Positions 42,779 to 54,397 of a stretch of 64,000 nucleotides of DNA are shown piece by piece. The notes under the pieces were generated by a model. The model saw only the letters and a list, made by a program, of their open reading frames with translations, was not told where the DNA came from and ran no database searches. The position numbers and the translations under genes were made by a program. Source of the DNA: Theropithecus gelada. Taxonomy: Eukaryota; Chordata; Mammalia; Primates; Cercopithecidae. The number at the start of each line of letters is the position of its first letter. Positions within the stretch are counted from its first letter, which is position 1. The stretch spans positions 109,506,636 through 109,570,635 of the forward strand of contig NC_037677.1 in NCBI RefSeq assembly GCF_003255815.1, in the 5' to 3' direction.

Positions 42779-42779
42779 A
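42752..42779 (+). repeat. (TG)n microsatellite
   Basis: About 14 TG units in the L1M 3' UTR. Confidence 0.97.
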
Positions 42780-42970
42780 TCAATTGAAAATAAACCTTAA
42801 AAAAAGGTAAAGGGACCAAATGCTAGGTTGATCTTTACTTTTAGCCATGTTTTAGCTATGCTGGGGGCGAGGACAGAACTGAGATTAGTATGTAGGTAGA
42901 GTTAAGCCTATAAGTAGGAGAAATTATCTTTACTCTGAGATAAGAGAAATGTTGAAGAATGAGCAAGCCT

Positions 42971-43295
42971 GGCCAGGTACAGTGGCTCATGCCTATAGTG
43001 CCAGCACTTTGGGAGGCTGAGGCGGATCACTTGAGAATCACCCGAGGCCAGGAGTTCCAGACCAGCCTGGGCAACATGGTGAGACCCCCATCTCTACAAA
43101 AAATTTTAAAAATTAGCTGGAGGGTGGTGGCGCACACCTGTAGTCCTAGCTAGTCAGGAGGCTGAGGGAGGAGGATCACTCGAGCCTGGGAATTTGAGGC
43201 TGCAGTAACCTATGATTGTGCCACTGCACTCCAGCCTGGGTAGCAAAGCAAGACCCTAGCTCTGAAAAATGAAAAATAATTAAAAAAAAAAATTA
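42971..43295 (+). mobile_element. Alu SINE (AluJ-like), array member 1
   Basis: Contains a local duplication GATCACTTGAGAATCACCCGAG in the head. First of a head-to-tail run. Confidence 0.93.
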
Positions 43296-43297
43296 GG

Positions 43298-43610
43298 GGC
43301 CGGGTGCAGTTGCTCACACCTATAATCCCAGCACTTTGGGAGGCTGAGGCGGGTGGATCACCTGAGGTCAGGAGTTCCAGACCAGCCTGGCCAACATAGC
43401 AAAACCCTGTCTCTACTAAAAATATTAAAATTAGCCAGGCATGGTGGCACGTGCCTGTAATCCCAGCTACTCAGGAGGCTGAGACAGGAGAATCTCTTGA
43501 ACCCGGGAGGCAGAGGTTGCAGTAAGCCGAGATTGCGCCACTGCACTCCAGTCTGGGTGACAGAGCAAGACTCCATCTCAAAAAAAAAAAAAAAAATTAA
43601 AAAAAATTAA
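43298..43610 (+). mobile_element. Alu SINE (AluS-like), array member 2
   Basis: Full-length, starting 2 bases after the preceding tail. Confidence 0.94.
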
Positions 43611-43706
43611 GGCTGAGGCAAGCAGATCACTTGAGCCCAGCAGTTTCAGACAAGCCTGGGCAACATGGCGAAACCCTGTGTCTACAAAAAAAAAAAAAAA
43701 AAAAAA
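43611..43706 (+). mobile_element. Alu left-monomer remnant, array member 3 (host, part 1)
   Basis: GGCTGAGGCAAGCAGATCAC to CTACAAAAA. 5'-truncated; its right monomer is at 44018-44163. Confidence 0.88.
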
Positions 43707-44017
43707 GGCTGAGCATGGTGGCTCTTTCCTGTCACCCCAGCACTTTGGGAGGCCGAGGAGGGTGGATCACTAGAGGTCAGGAGTTCGAGACCACCCAGGC
43801 CAACATAGTGAAACCCTGTGTCTACTAAAAATACAAGAATTAGCCAGCCATGGTGGTGTGCACCTGTAATCCCAGGTACTCGGGAAGCTGAGGCAGAAGA
43901 ATCGCTCGAACCCAGGAGATGGAGGTTGCAGTGAGCTGAGATGGCAGCATTGCACTCCAGTCTGGGAAACAGAGTAAGACTCCATCACCAAAAAAGAAAA
44001 AAAGATAAAAGAAAAAA
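43707..44017 (+). mobile_element. Alu SINE nested in another Alu
   Basis: A full-length copy inserted at the mid A-rich linker of the host Alu. Confidence 0.93.
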
Positions 44018-44163
44018 TAGCCAGGCATGGCGGTACACGCCTGTAGTCTCAGCTACTCAGACAGCTTAGGTGGGAGGATCTTGCAGAGGCTGCAGTGAGC
44101 CAAGATCACACCACTGTATTCTAGCCTGGGCGACAGAGCAAGACTCTGTCTCAAAAAAAAAAA
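44018..44163 (+). mobile_element. Alu right-monomer remnant (host, part 2)
   Basis: TAGCCAGGCATGGCGGTACA to the A tail. Confidence 0.9.
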
Positions 44164-44193
44164 GTATATATATATATATATACACACACACAC

Positions 44194-44228
<35 letters not shown>
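44164..44228 (+). repeat. (TA)n/(CA)n compound microsatellite
   Basis: TA, CA, TA, CA blocks directly after the Alu tail. Confidence 0.97.
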
Positions 44229-44239
44229 AAATAAAAAGT

Positions 44240-44516
44240 CATCCCACCACTTTGGGAGGCTGAGGTGGGTGGATCACAAGGTCAAGAGATTGAGACTATC
44301 CTGGCTAACACAGTGAAAACCTAATCTGTACTAAAAATACAAAAAAAAATTAGCTGGGCGTGGTAGCACGCACCTGTAGTCCTAGTTACTCAGGAAGCTG
44401 AGGCAGGAGAATGGCGTGAACCTGGGAGGCAGAGCGTGCAGTGAGCCAAGATCGTGCCACTGCACTCCAGCCTGGGTGACAGAGTGAGACTCCATCTCAA
44501 AAAAAAAAAAAAAAAA
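44240..44516 (+). mobile_element. Alu SINE, 5'-truncated, last array member
   Basis: Starts at ATCCCACCACTTTGGGAGGC, about 25-30 bases into the consensus. Confidence 0.93.
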
Positions 44517-45009
44517 TCAGAAGCCTGACTTTTTTGGCTCCATTCTCTCCCTTGGAAATGGACCCTGAAATCTATGGACAGCAGCTTTCTGAGTCTTTGG
44601 AGAGACTCTGAACTAAAGTGGTAAGAATCACTTCACTGGCCCCATTACCTGCTCCCGCATTGCTCCTAGAATAAAGACCCAAATCCCTAACCCAGCCTCT
44701 GAGACTGTGTGTGGCCTAGCAGGGCCTCTAAGTATGATTGTGTAGGTGTGCCCTGGACAAGCACATTTGGCTGAGAGATGAGTCAGGGCTGAAATCCAGT
44801 GCTCACTCCAGTAGCCAAGCATGGGCCCCACATCTTTGTTTGCCTGGAGGGATTGCCTTTTCTAGAGTCACTGGGCTTGCAGCAAGTTCTGGATCCAGCT
44901 CTTTCTCCCTTTCCATTCTCAGGTCCCAGAGGTACTTGTGCCCTTTTCCACTGGCCTTCTCAGAGTTCCCCATACACACTGTTATCTATAGCCACCAGAG
45001 CAAACCACG
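44517..45009. other. unique DNA
   Basis: No feature recognised. Confidence 0.45.
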
Positions 45010-45400
45010 TCAATACTGAGTGACTTGAAAGCATGATACGATATTTCTTTTGCTCACAGATCTGAAATCCAGGCAGGGCTCGTTCCATTTGGCTTCTGCT
45101 GCAGTGGCTCAGAGGCTAGGTCTGGAGTCATCTGAAGGCCCTTTCAGTCTGGAGGGCAATTGGCCCTTGCCAGCTGGGACTTCTCCACGTGGCTCCATGG
45201 GTGCCTCACAGCATGGTCCTGGGTTCCAAGAAGATGAGATAGAACATTTTTAGATTTAGCCTCAGAAGTCACATGGCATCACATCTGCGGTGGGCCACTG
45301 GATTCAAGGGGACACAGACCTTGAATTCAAGGGGACACAGACCTTCACCTCTCCATGGGTGAGTGTGGCCTCATGTTGCAGGAAGAGCTATGGAGTATCA
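45010..45400 (-). mobile_element. old LTR-like repeat
   Basis: CTTGAAAGCATGATACGATA, TTCTCCACGTGGCTCCATGG and CCTCAGAAGTCACATGGCAT. Same family as 39.1-40.0 kb. Carries a 23-bp tandem duplication at 45302-45347. Confidence 0.5.
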
Positions 45401-45424
45401 CACAGTGATGCAGCCATCTTTGGA

Positions 45425-45870
45425 AAATGCACTCTGCCACACACCTGCTTCCTTAGGCCACAGGGCCTTTGGACATCCTGTTTCTTCCCCAGGGAGCACT
45501 CTTTCCCCTCTTCTCCTAATTAAAGTCTACTCATCTTTTACGTCTCAGTTGGGTTATCATTTCTTCAGAGAACTCCCCAACCAGGTCAGTTCCCTTAATT
45601 TATGCTTACTTATTCCTCCTCAAGGAGTGTCACCATTATATTTTACGTATGTGTGCATGCATATAATATATGCATGTAATTTTGTGCTCTTTTACACACA
45701 CACAAACATACACCATATCAATGCCTGTCTCAATTAGATGGTAAGCCTCGTAAAAAGAGGAACTGTAGAGTTTGTTGGGTTTTGTTCATAGCCCTATCCT
45801 CAATGCCTACTGTAAGGACTGGAATACAGCGGATCTCAGATATTTGTTGAATAAAAAAATGCATGGATAC
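45425..45870 (+). mobile_element. L2 LINE 3' region
   Basis: CCTTTGGACATCCTGTTTCT, CAGAGAACTCCCCAACCAGG, ATAGCCCTATCCTCAATGCC and ATTTGTTGAATAAAAAAATG follow the L2 end in order. The 124-codon frames here are L2-derived and not functional. Confidence 0.78.
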
Positions 45871-46761
45871 TCAAGGCTGGATTTTGGAGCTTCCTGTGCT
45901 GATGGCTGTATTACCCCCTGGGCAGGATCTTTAAACCCAGGAAAAAGAGATTCAGAGGAAGATGCTTCTGAGCTTGACACTAGACTAGCAGCTGATGTCA
46001 ACTTCAGGAGTTACATCAATGTTCATCTCAATAGAATGAATCCCTCCTGCCCAGCTCCCACAGACTTGCTTACAAATGCTAATGAGTTCATTTCATTTGT
46101 CTCTGCCCAGCAACCCAGGTTGTACCAGCCTCCCAAAGGGAATTAGGGGAGACTTGGAATACTAGGAAAAATACAGGACTAATGAATAGTTTCCATGTGG
46201 GAGCCAGCCCCGCCTCCAGCTCCTTTGTCAGAGGTGGCAGAGATCTCCAGCCTGTTCTGACTTTGCACTCAGATTAACAAAACATGCACTGCTAGGGGCA
46301 CACAGATTCCTCCACCAGGCAAAGGTGTTTGGGTTCAGCAAGCTTACGCCCTAATTAGAAAGGAGGAGAAAATGGAGCAGAGTCTGCAGTGGGGACGGGA
46401 AGGATTTTTAGGAAGGGCATGGAAAAAGAAAAAAATAAAGGTTAATAACCAAGTTTGCTGTGAAATTACAACTTCACGACATATTTGTCCAGACCCTGCT
46501 GAACATTTTGCAAACCTCTCTTTGGGAAGCAAGAAAGACACAGCCAACAGGGAAAAACCGCAGGGTGGGAACCAGTCTCCTCCTAGATCTACTCTGGGGA
46601 AAATCTGGAAGCCCAGGACTGCCAGAGACCATCTTCATGTTCTCATTCACGTTCAGACCCCAGCTTTTGAGGGCCTAAAAGCAGCTCAGGCCTTGTTCCA
46701 TCTTTCTCAAGGAAAATCTGTAAAGGAGAGTGGCCAAATAAATATTAACTAAACCTACCTG
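45871..46761. promoter_or_regulatory. unique DNA, weak regulatory candidate
   Basis: Repeat-free. It carries two open frames of about 125 codons (45772-46146, 46372-46752) without recognisable domains. 46240-46400 has homeodomain-like AGATTAACAAAA and CCTAATTAG words. Confidence 0.2.
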
Positions 46762-47202
46762 AGCAGGAGTTCTTTTTTTTTTTTTTTTTGAGATGGAGTC
46801 TTGCTCTGTTGCCCAGGCTGGAGTGCAGTGGCGTGATCTCGGCTCACTGCTACCTTTGCCTGCTGGGTTCAAGCAATTCTCCTGCCTCAGCCTTCCAAGA
46901 AGCTGGGATTACAGGCGTGCGCCACCACACCCAGCAACTTTTAAAAATATTTTTAGTAGAGATGGAATTTCATCATGTTGGCCAGGCTGGTCTCAAACTC
47001 CTGACCTGAAATGATCCAACTTGGCCTCCCAAAGTGCTGGAATTACAAGTGTAAGCCACTGCGCCCGGCAAGAGCAGGAGTTCTTAAACTTTTTTGTGTG
47101 TCATGGTCCCCTCTGACCATCTGGTGAAGGATATGGACATTTTCTCAGGCTCTGTATTTTGTTTTAAATGCATTAAATAAAATATATAGGATTGATTGCA
47201 GA
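46762..47202 (+). mobile_element. hAT-Charlie-type element start, split by Alu
   Basis: AGTTCTTAAACTTTTTTGTG, GTCATGGTCCCCTCTGACC and AATAAAATATATAGGATTG are typical of this group's 5' end. Confidence 0.65.
46774..47070 (-). mobile_element. Alu SINE (AluS-like)
   Basis: Perfect 14-bp target duplication GAGCAGGAGTTCTT (46761-46774, 47072-47085, sharing T-run bases). Confidence 0.96.
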
Positions 47203-47204
47203 TT

Positions 47205-49047
47205 TCTGCTACTGACCAAGATGGAGTAATAGAGATCAGAGTTACCCTGCCTGAAAAAGTCAGATGAAGTATATGCAACAATGGTTTTCAAAACATTGAT
47301 AATCGGGCAACATAGGGCAGTTGATCCCCAAGGGATGAGAAATAAACTAGGTGACCGCTATGACATTGCCCAGCTTATTTCATGGAGAGTGTCCCAACTG
47401 TGGCACAAAGATGAGGAGCTTGTAGTGTTGCTGGGCTGAGAAGGAAAAGCTGGGAGAGAGGGGAGGCCAAGGTGGCGGGAGTTCGCAAAATATCAAAGAG
47501 GAGAGAATTTCACAGAGAGAACTCTGGAAATCCGGAGAGGGTCTCCCTGGAGTCTTCAGCTGAGTCCTGATTAGCACATGTATATGAGGAAACTATGAGA
47601 GACCAGGAAAAGAACCAGCAAAAGGAACAGAGAGAACTCACATAGGGTTAGGTATAGTTCCCGTCCTCATCAATCAGAGTAGAAAACCTCATAATCCACA
47701 GGGCATAAGGTACAGTACTCTGAATAATATTGTCTCAGTAGTTGGAAAAATTCAGGTCGAAACTAACTGCTGCTCTGTTCTCACCCAACGAGGCTTGAAA
47801 ACAGGACTGAAAAAATCAAACTGATTCTAAGTAACTTAACCATGGCCCAAAATAAAGCTCAAGAATATTTAGAGTATTTGTGAAAATACAAAAAAATATC
47901 CGGTACTCCAAAAGGTAAAATTCACGATGTCTGATGTGTGATGAAAAGTTATCAGGCATGCAAAGAATTAGGGAAAGACAGCCCATAATGAGTATAAAAA
48001 TCACTCAATCAAAACTGAATCACAAATGATACAGAGGATAGAATTAGTAGACAGGAACAATGAAAGTTATATTCAAGAAGCTAGAGGAACAATTAAGCAT
48101 ATTAAGTAGAGACATCAAAGATAGTTTTAAAAATCTTAATAAGAATTCTAAAGATGAAAACTATAATGTCTAAGATGAAAAGTACATTAGATCAGATAAA
48201 CAGCAGATTACACACGGCAGAGAATGATTAATGAACTTACAAACACAATAGAAACTAAAGTAAAACACAAAGGAAAAAAGACTTATAAAAATATACAAAG
48301 AATCATTGAGCTACAGGAAAACTTCAAGTAGCCCAATACATGTGTAACTAGAGTCTTCAAATGATAAAGTATTTGAAAAAATAATCATCAAAAACGTTTC
48401 CAATTTGATGAAAAATATGAACTCAAAGATCCAAGAAGCAGTCCGGGAGCAGTGGCTCATGCCTCTAATCCCAGCACTTTGGGAGGCTGAGGCAGGTGGA
48501 TTGCTTGAGTTCAGGAGTTCAAGACCAGCCTGGGCAACATGGCGAGACCCCATCTCTGCTAAAAATAAAAAAATAAAAAAAAAATTGCCAGGTGTGGTGA
48601 TGTGTGCCTGTGGTCCCAGCTAACTTGGGAGGCTGAGGTGGGAAGATCCCTTGAGCCTGGGAGGCAGAGGTTGCAGTGAGCTGAGATGGCACCACTGCAC
48701 TCCAGCCTGGATGATAGAGCAAGACCCTGTCTCAGGAAAAAAAAAAAAAAAAAAAAAAAAAAATCCAAGAAGCTCAATAAACCCCAAGCACACACACCCA
48801 AAATAAATAAAATTACAGTAAAGCATATCTTAATAGAATTGCTTAAAACCAGTAATAAAGAGAAAAGTTTTTAAGAAGCCAGAAATAAGACATACTATGT
48901 ACATGGAAACAAAGATAAGAGTAACAGTAGAATTCTTGTTAGAAACAACGCAAGCCAGAAGACAGTGGGGCAAAATCTTTAAAGAACTGAAAGAAAAAAA
49001 AAACACTGATAAGTTAGAATTTTATAGTCAGCAAAAATGACTTTCAA
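47205..49047 (+). mobile_element. HAL1/L1M-type element, part 1 (5' UTR and ORF1-like remains)
   Basis: The 5' part has L1M promoter-type text (GACCAAGATGGAGTAATAGA). The 3' part has GCAAGCCAGAAGACAGTGGG and TAGAATTTTATAGTCAGCAA. No intact frame. It breaks off at ACTTTCAAAACGAAAG and resumes at 50270. Confidence 0.7.
48440..48763 (+). mobile_element. Alu SINE (AluJ/S-like)
   Basis: Target duplication TCCAAGAAGC at 48430 and 48764. Long A tail. Confidence 0.95.
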
Positions 49048-50036
49048 AACGAAAGCAAACACCCCACCAAAGATGGCAAATAAGTTTATGAAAAGATGGT
49101 CAACATCATATGAAACTAGGGAACTGCAGTTTAAAAGGAATAATAAGATACTACTATACATCTATTAGAATGGTTGAAATCCAAAAATACTGAAAATATC
49201 AAATGCTGACAAGGACATGGGATAACAGGGACTCTCTCGTTCATTGTTGGTACTGGATGGGAACCATTTTGGAAGATAGTTTATCACTTTGGAAGACGAT
49301 TCTTGCACAAAACTAAACATAACTCTTACCATGTGATCCAGCAACTATACTCCTTGGTATTTATCCAAATAAGTTGAAAAATTTGTCCACACAAAAACCT
49401 GCACACAAATATTTATAGCAGCTTTGATCATAATTACCAAAACGTGGAAGCAACCAAGATGCTCTTTAGTAGATGAATGGATAAATAAACTGTGGTTCAT
49501 CCAGACAATGGAGTATTATTCAGCACTAAAAAAGAAAAGAGCTGCCAAGTCATAAAAAGGCATGGAGGGAACTTAAATGTAAATTACGAAGTGAAAGAAA
49601 CCAATGTGAAAAAGATATGTGTGGTACGAATCCAACATTATGAACACCCGGAAAAGGCCAAACTATAAAGACAGTAAAAAGATCAATGGCTGCCAGGTAT
49701 TGGGGGAGAGGGAAGGATAAATAGGCAGAGCACAGAGGATTTTTAGGGCAGTGAAATTATTCTATGTAAAATGATAATGGTGAATATATGCTATTGTACA
49801 TTTGTCAAAACCCATAGAATGAACCAGAGTGGACCCTAATGTGAACGATGAAATGTGAGTGGTAATGATGTGTCAATGCACGTTCATCAGTTATAACAAA
49901 TACGCCACTCTGGTGCAGGATGTTGATAGTGGGAGAGGCTGTGCATGCGTTGAGGCAGGAGAACATACGGGAAATATCTGTACCTTCTGCTCAATTTTGA
50001 TGTGAACCTAAAACTGCTCTAAAGAATAAAGTCTAA
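49048..50036 (+). mobile_element. L1M 3' end inserted in the HAL1/L1M element
   Basis: ORF2 end (AACTCTTACCATGTGATCCA, TGGATAAATAAACTGTGGTT, ATGGAGTATTATTCAGCACT) and 3' UTR (ATGATGTGTCAATGCACGTT, CTCTGGTGCAGGATGTTGAT, CCTAAAACTGCTCTAAAGAA). 5'-truncated, frame broken. Confidence 0.85.
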
Positions 50037-50269
50037 GGCCGGGCACGGTGGTCAGGAGATCAAGCCCATCCTGGCTAACATAGCGAAACCCCAAAATACA
50101 AAAAAATTAGCTGGGTGTAGTGGCACGTGCCTGTAATCCCAGCTACTCAGGAGGCTGAGGCAGGAAAATCGTTTGAATCTGGGAGGCAGAGGTTGCAGTG
50201 AGCCGAGATCACCACTGCACTCCAGCCTGGGTGACAGAGCGAGACTCCATCTCAAAAAAAAAAAAAAAA
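50037..50269 (+). mobile_element. Alu SINE with internal deletions
   Basis: GGCCGGGCACGGTGGTCAGG joins the head directly to the CAGGAGATC segment. It follows the L1M tail without a spacer. Confidence 0.93.
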
Positions 50270-50493
50270 GTGAAATAAACATTTTATCAGACATACAAAA
50301 TTTGAAAGAATTCATCACCAGCAGATTCATACTACAAGAAATGTTAAGGGAAATTCTTCAGGCAGAAGGAAAATTGCATCGGTGGGAAATCCAGATCTAC
50401 ATGAAGGAATAAAGAGTACCAGAGACATTAAGGACATGGGTAAATATCCGACTTTTTCCTTATTGTATAAATCTATTTAAAAGACATTTGACT

Positions 50494-50792
50494 GGCCGGG
50501 CGCGGTGGCTCAAGCCTGTAATCCCAGCACTTTGGGAGGCCGAGACGGGCGGATCATGAGGTCAGGAGATCGAGACCATCCTGGCTAATACGGTGAAACC
50601 CCGTCTCTACTAAAAAATACAAAAAACTAGCCGGGCGAAGTGGCGGGTGCCTGTAGTCCCAGCTACTCGGGAGGCTGAGGCAGGAGAATGGCGTGAACCC
50701 AAGAGGAGGAGCTTGCAGTGAGCTGACATCCGGCCACTGCACTCCAGCCTGGGTGACAGAGCAAGACTCCGTCTCAAAAAAAAAAAAAAAAA
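50494..50792 (+). mobile_element. young Alu (AluYR-like, Old World monkey type)
   Basis: Near consensus with CTCAAGCCTGTAATCCC and GACATCCGGCCACTGCAC. Perfect 15-bp target duplication AAAAGACATTTGACT (50479-50493, 50793-50807). Confidence 0.97.
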
Positions 50793-51223
50793 AAAAGACA
50801 TTTGACTGTTTAAAGCAAAATTATTTAACAATGTATTATAGGGTTGATAAGATATGTGGCGGTAAAATGTGTGGCAATAATGACAAAGACTGGGTGAGGA
50901 TAAATGGAAGTATATTATTGTAAGTTTCTCCTACTGTATGTAGAAAGGTATAATATCGTTTGAAGGTAGACAGTGATAAGTTAAAGATCTATACCATCAA
51001 CCCTAAAGCAATCGTCAAAAGAACCAGTTACAGCCATAAGCCAACAAAGATGATAAAATGACATCATACAGATGTTCAGTTCATTCAGAGGAAGGTAAAA
51101 ACGAGGGGGAAAAAAAACCCCAAAGTACAGAAATAACAAATAGAAAATAAATGGCAAGATGATATATTTAAACCCAGCCATAGCAATACTCACATAAATG
51201 TAAATAGTCTAAACATTTCAATT

Positions 51224-51518
51224 GGCCTGGTGCGGTGGCTCACGCCTGTAATACCAGCACTTTAGGAGGACAAAAGGGGCTGATCACTTGAGGCCAGGAG
51301 TTTAAGACCAGCCTGGTCAACATGGTGAACCCCTGTCTCTACTGAAAATACAAAAATTAGTCAGGCGTGGTGACACACACCTGTAGTCCTAGCTACTTGG
51401 GAGACAGAGGCACGAGAATTACTTGAACCCAGGAGGCAAAGGTTGCAGTGAGCCGAGATAATGCCACTTCACTCCACCCTGGGCAACAGAACAAAACTCT
51501 GTCAAAAAAAAAAAAAAA
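51224..51518 (+). mobile_element. Alu SINE (AluS-like)
   Basis: Full-length, moderately diverged. Confidence 0.95.
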
Positions 51519-51619
51519 GCAGTTGAAAATAATTAATTTTTAAAAATCCATAGGATTAAAAAAGAGCCCAATTACATTGAAATGCAGCTATCAAAATATT
51601 TTTTAAAAATAAATTTGCA

Positions 51620-51930
51620 GCCAGGCGCAGTGGCTCACTCCTGTAATCCCAGCACTTTGAGAGGCCAAGGTGGGAGGATCGCCTGAGGTCAGGAGTTTGA
51701 GACCAGCATGGCCAACATGGCAAAACCCTGTTTCTACTAAAAATACAAAAATTAGCTGGGTGTGGTGGTGTGCACCTGTAATCTCAGCTACTTGGGAGGC
51801 TGAGGCAAGAAAATCACTTGAACTCGGGAGGTAGAGGTTGCAGTGAGCCAAAATCACACCACTGCACTCCAGCCTGGATGACAGAGTGAGATTCTGTTCT
51901 GAGAAAAAAAAAAAAAAAGAAAGAAAGAAA
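51620..51930 (+). mobile_element. Alu SINE (AluS-like)
   Basis: Full-length with a GAAA-rich tail. Confidence 0.95.
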
Positions 51931-51944
51931 TGAAGTAGAGCAGT

Positions 51945-52020
51945 GTTAAGTAGAGCCTGGAGCTGCTAGGGACCCTAGGGTAGTTAAGTAGAGCCCGGAG
52001 TTGCTATGGACCCTGGGGTA
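51945..52020 (+). repeat. 38-bp tandem duplication
   Basis: Two adjacent units starting GTTAAGTAGAGCC (51945-51982, 51983-52020), differing at four positions. Confidence 0.95.
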
Positions 52021-52989
52021 TCCTGCAATGCCTAGACCCCTTGTCTTGTGGAAGTTGCAATGGGTCTGGTGGGACAATAGCCATCGATGCTGGTGGTCAG
52101 TGTTGGGGGCTGGGACTTCCTAGGGAGGGTGGAAGGTTCTACCTTGAGAAGGACCAGGGCAGGAAGAGCCAGAATGAACTCTAATCCTCAAGAGAGTCTG
52201 GGTCCAGTGGGACATCATGACTACTTGATATATCCCAGGAAAAAGAGCCTGCCTGGGCCAACAGAAGGAGCCAGAAACCAGGAACAGGGGTTCTGGGTGA
52301 CTACTAGGGGACAGAGTAAAAGAGCCCTCAAAGAGCCCAAGGTATAAGGATAGGGGTTGGGCTTTTATTTTGGTCCAGCTCCTGGAACAGCACTAAAAGT
52401 CTCCAGATGACAGATATTGGAAATTGTGGATGAGGTTGCAACCTTTACATCACCTTCCCCAGACTAAGGAATTAGTAGCTGGATGTTAGCAATGTGATTG
52501 ATGATTCATTGGAAGAGCTAGTGAGGCCAGCAAAGCAGAACAGTTATGATACAATCAGGTATCATAAAAGTCATGCATAGTTTATTACTTGTCCTGTTAC
52601 TGACATTTTAGCTGCCCCAGGGATTTTCGAGTCACTCCAGGTGACTAGACAATGCATCTTTTCCACCACGTACTTGGCTGGAATGTAGGTTCTTACTTGG
52701 CTCAGGGACCTGCTACTCACATAGGAACCAGATTTCAGCCTCTCCCTGTGAACCTTCAGAGATTCCCCAAAGGAGTAATACTGAAAGCATGCTCCCACCT
52801 CCCTAGCCAGACTCCGGGGGACAGGCACCAAGCCCCAGCCCGAAAAGCAAATCTGCGGTAGACCTTGCTTCTAAGGCAAGGGACTTTGGAAAGACACTAT
52901 GGATGTTGGCAGGAGCTTCACATGGATCTGGGCAGATCACAGGGTGTAAAAGATATTAGACTGGGTTCTCTGAGTGAATGACTGCCATG
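52021..52989. other. unique DNA
   Basis: No exon or repeat family recognised. Open frames up to 86 codons have no domain. Confidence 0.5.
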
Positions 52990-53085
52990 CCAAGTTCAAG
53001 TTTTAAATTCTCAGCATCTAGTACAATACCTTGGCACATATGAAGATGCTTTGTAATTCTTTTTTGGATTGAACTTAACTATCTA
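52990..53085 (+). mobile_element. L2 LINE 3' end fragment
   Basis: TTCTCAGCATCTAGTACAAT, ACCTTGGCACATATGAAG. Confidence 0.55.
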
Positions 53086-53346
53086 ATGATGATATTAGTG
53101 AATGTGAACATAGATTCTGTAGAATTGTGAAGCTGGGAAATAATTTAAATATTAATTGGGAGGTACATACCATAGACCAAAAAAAAATGTCCAGTGGATC
53201 TAAATGTGAGAGATAAAACAAAAATTCTTCTAGAAGGCAATATAGGAGAATATGTTTATGCCCTTGGGGTAGGTAATGACTTCTCACATAACACATATAC
53301 TCACAAAAGCAATAACCATAAAGGTTACTAACATTAAAAACTTCTG

Positions 53347-53651
53347 GGCCAGGCGCGGTGGCTCATGCCTGTAATCCCAACACTTTGGAAAGCTGAGTAA
53401 GGGGTGGATCCGATGAGGTCAGGAGTTCGAGACCAGCCTGGCCAACATGGTGAAACCCTGTCTCTACTAAAAATACAAAAATGAGCTAGGCGTGGTGGCG
53501 CGTGCCTGTAGTCCCAGCTACCTGGGAGGCTGAGGATGGAGAATCTCTTGAACCCGGGAGACAGAGGTTGCAGTGAGCTGAGATTGTGCCATTGCACTCT
53601 AGGCTGGGTGACAGAGTGAGACTCCGTATCAAAAACAAGCAAACAAACCCC
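53347..53651 (+). mobile_element. Alu SINE (AluS-like)
   Basis: Perfect 11-bp target duplication AAAAACTTCTG (53336-53346, 53652-53662). Confidence 0.97.
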
Positions 53652-54397
53652 AAAAACTTCTGTTCATCACAATGCACCATTATGAGAGTGAGAAGGCAAA
53701 GCAATACAGAAAGTATTTGTAAAACCTATGACTGACAAAGGACTCATATGCAGGCTATGTAAATAATTCTTATAAATCAATAGGAAAGAGACAGACCATC
53801 TATTTTTAAAAATGGTTGCAAGACTTGAACAGGCATTTTATTAAAGAGGACATCTAAATAGCCAATATGTGTGTGAAAAGATGCTCAACATCATTAGTTA
53901 ACAAGGAATATGCAGATTAAAACCAATGATGTACCACTGCACACTCACCATAAAAGGGGAAAAACTGACCATACCAAATAGAGCAATTGCACCTCTCTGT
54001 ACATTCTTGTATAACTGGTTCAACAATTTTGAAGAATTTTGGTACTGTCTATTAAAGTGAGCATATTGTCACATTCCAGATGTCAGAATGCATTCATATA
54101 TGAACATGTGTAAGAATATTCATAGCAACCCTGTTTATCTTGGCTGAAAACAACCTAACGTTTAAGCTACAGTAGAATGGATAAGTACATTTATCTTCAT
54201 TGTACATGCATTTGTGCATAAAAACACATATATGTACCCACATATATTTATAATATACAAGTAATAAATGTATATTCATTGTATGTTATAAATTTATATA
54301 AACATTGTACACAATGAAATACTATACAGTAAAGAAAACAACTACTGCTACATTGTTGCATCTCACAGATAAAATGTTAAGTAAAAGAAGCTGGAAT

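Larger units (their letters stand above)
41435..42800 (+). mobile_element. L1M 3' end (ORF2 remnant plus 3' UTR), two Alus inside
   Basis: ATTTTGAAAACAGTATGGAG, TATGACCCAGCAATCCCAC, CATGGATGAACCTACAGGAT and GGTTACCAGAGGCTGCGGTG, then a 3' UTR with a TG microsatellite (42752-42779). The coding frame is broken. Confidence 0.9.
50270..51605 (+). mobile_element. HAL1/L1M-type element, part 2
   Basis: Continues the text broken at 49047: GTGAAATAAACATTTTATCA, GAAATGTTAAGGGAAATTCT, ACTGTTTAAAGCAAAATTAT, GTAGACAGTGATAAGTTAAA and CAATTACATTGAAATGCAGC. Interrupted by Alus at 50494 and 51224. Confidence 0.7.

Noticed and set aside
45772..46146. 124-codon plus-strand open frame
   Set aside because: Its first part is the 3' end of an L2 and the remainder has no domain. 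Likely fortuitous.
46372..46752. 126-codon plus-strand open frame in unique DNA
   Set aside because: No motif, signal peptide or splice context visible. Kept only as unique DNA.
47205..51605. Potentially active L1
   Set aside because: Frames are broken, most of ORF2 is absent and several old Alus interrupt it. It is a fossil.
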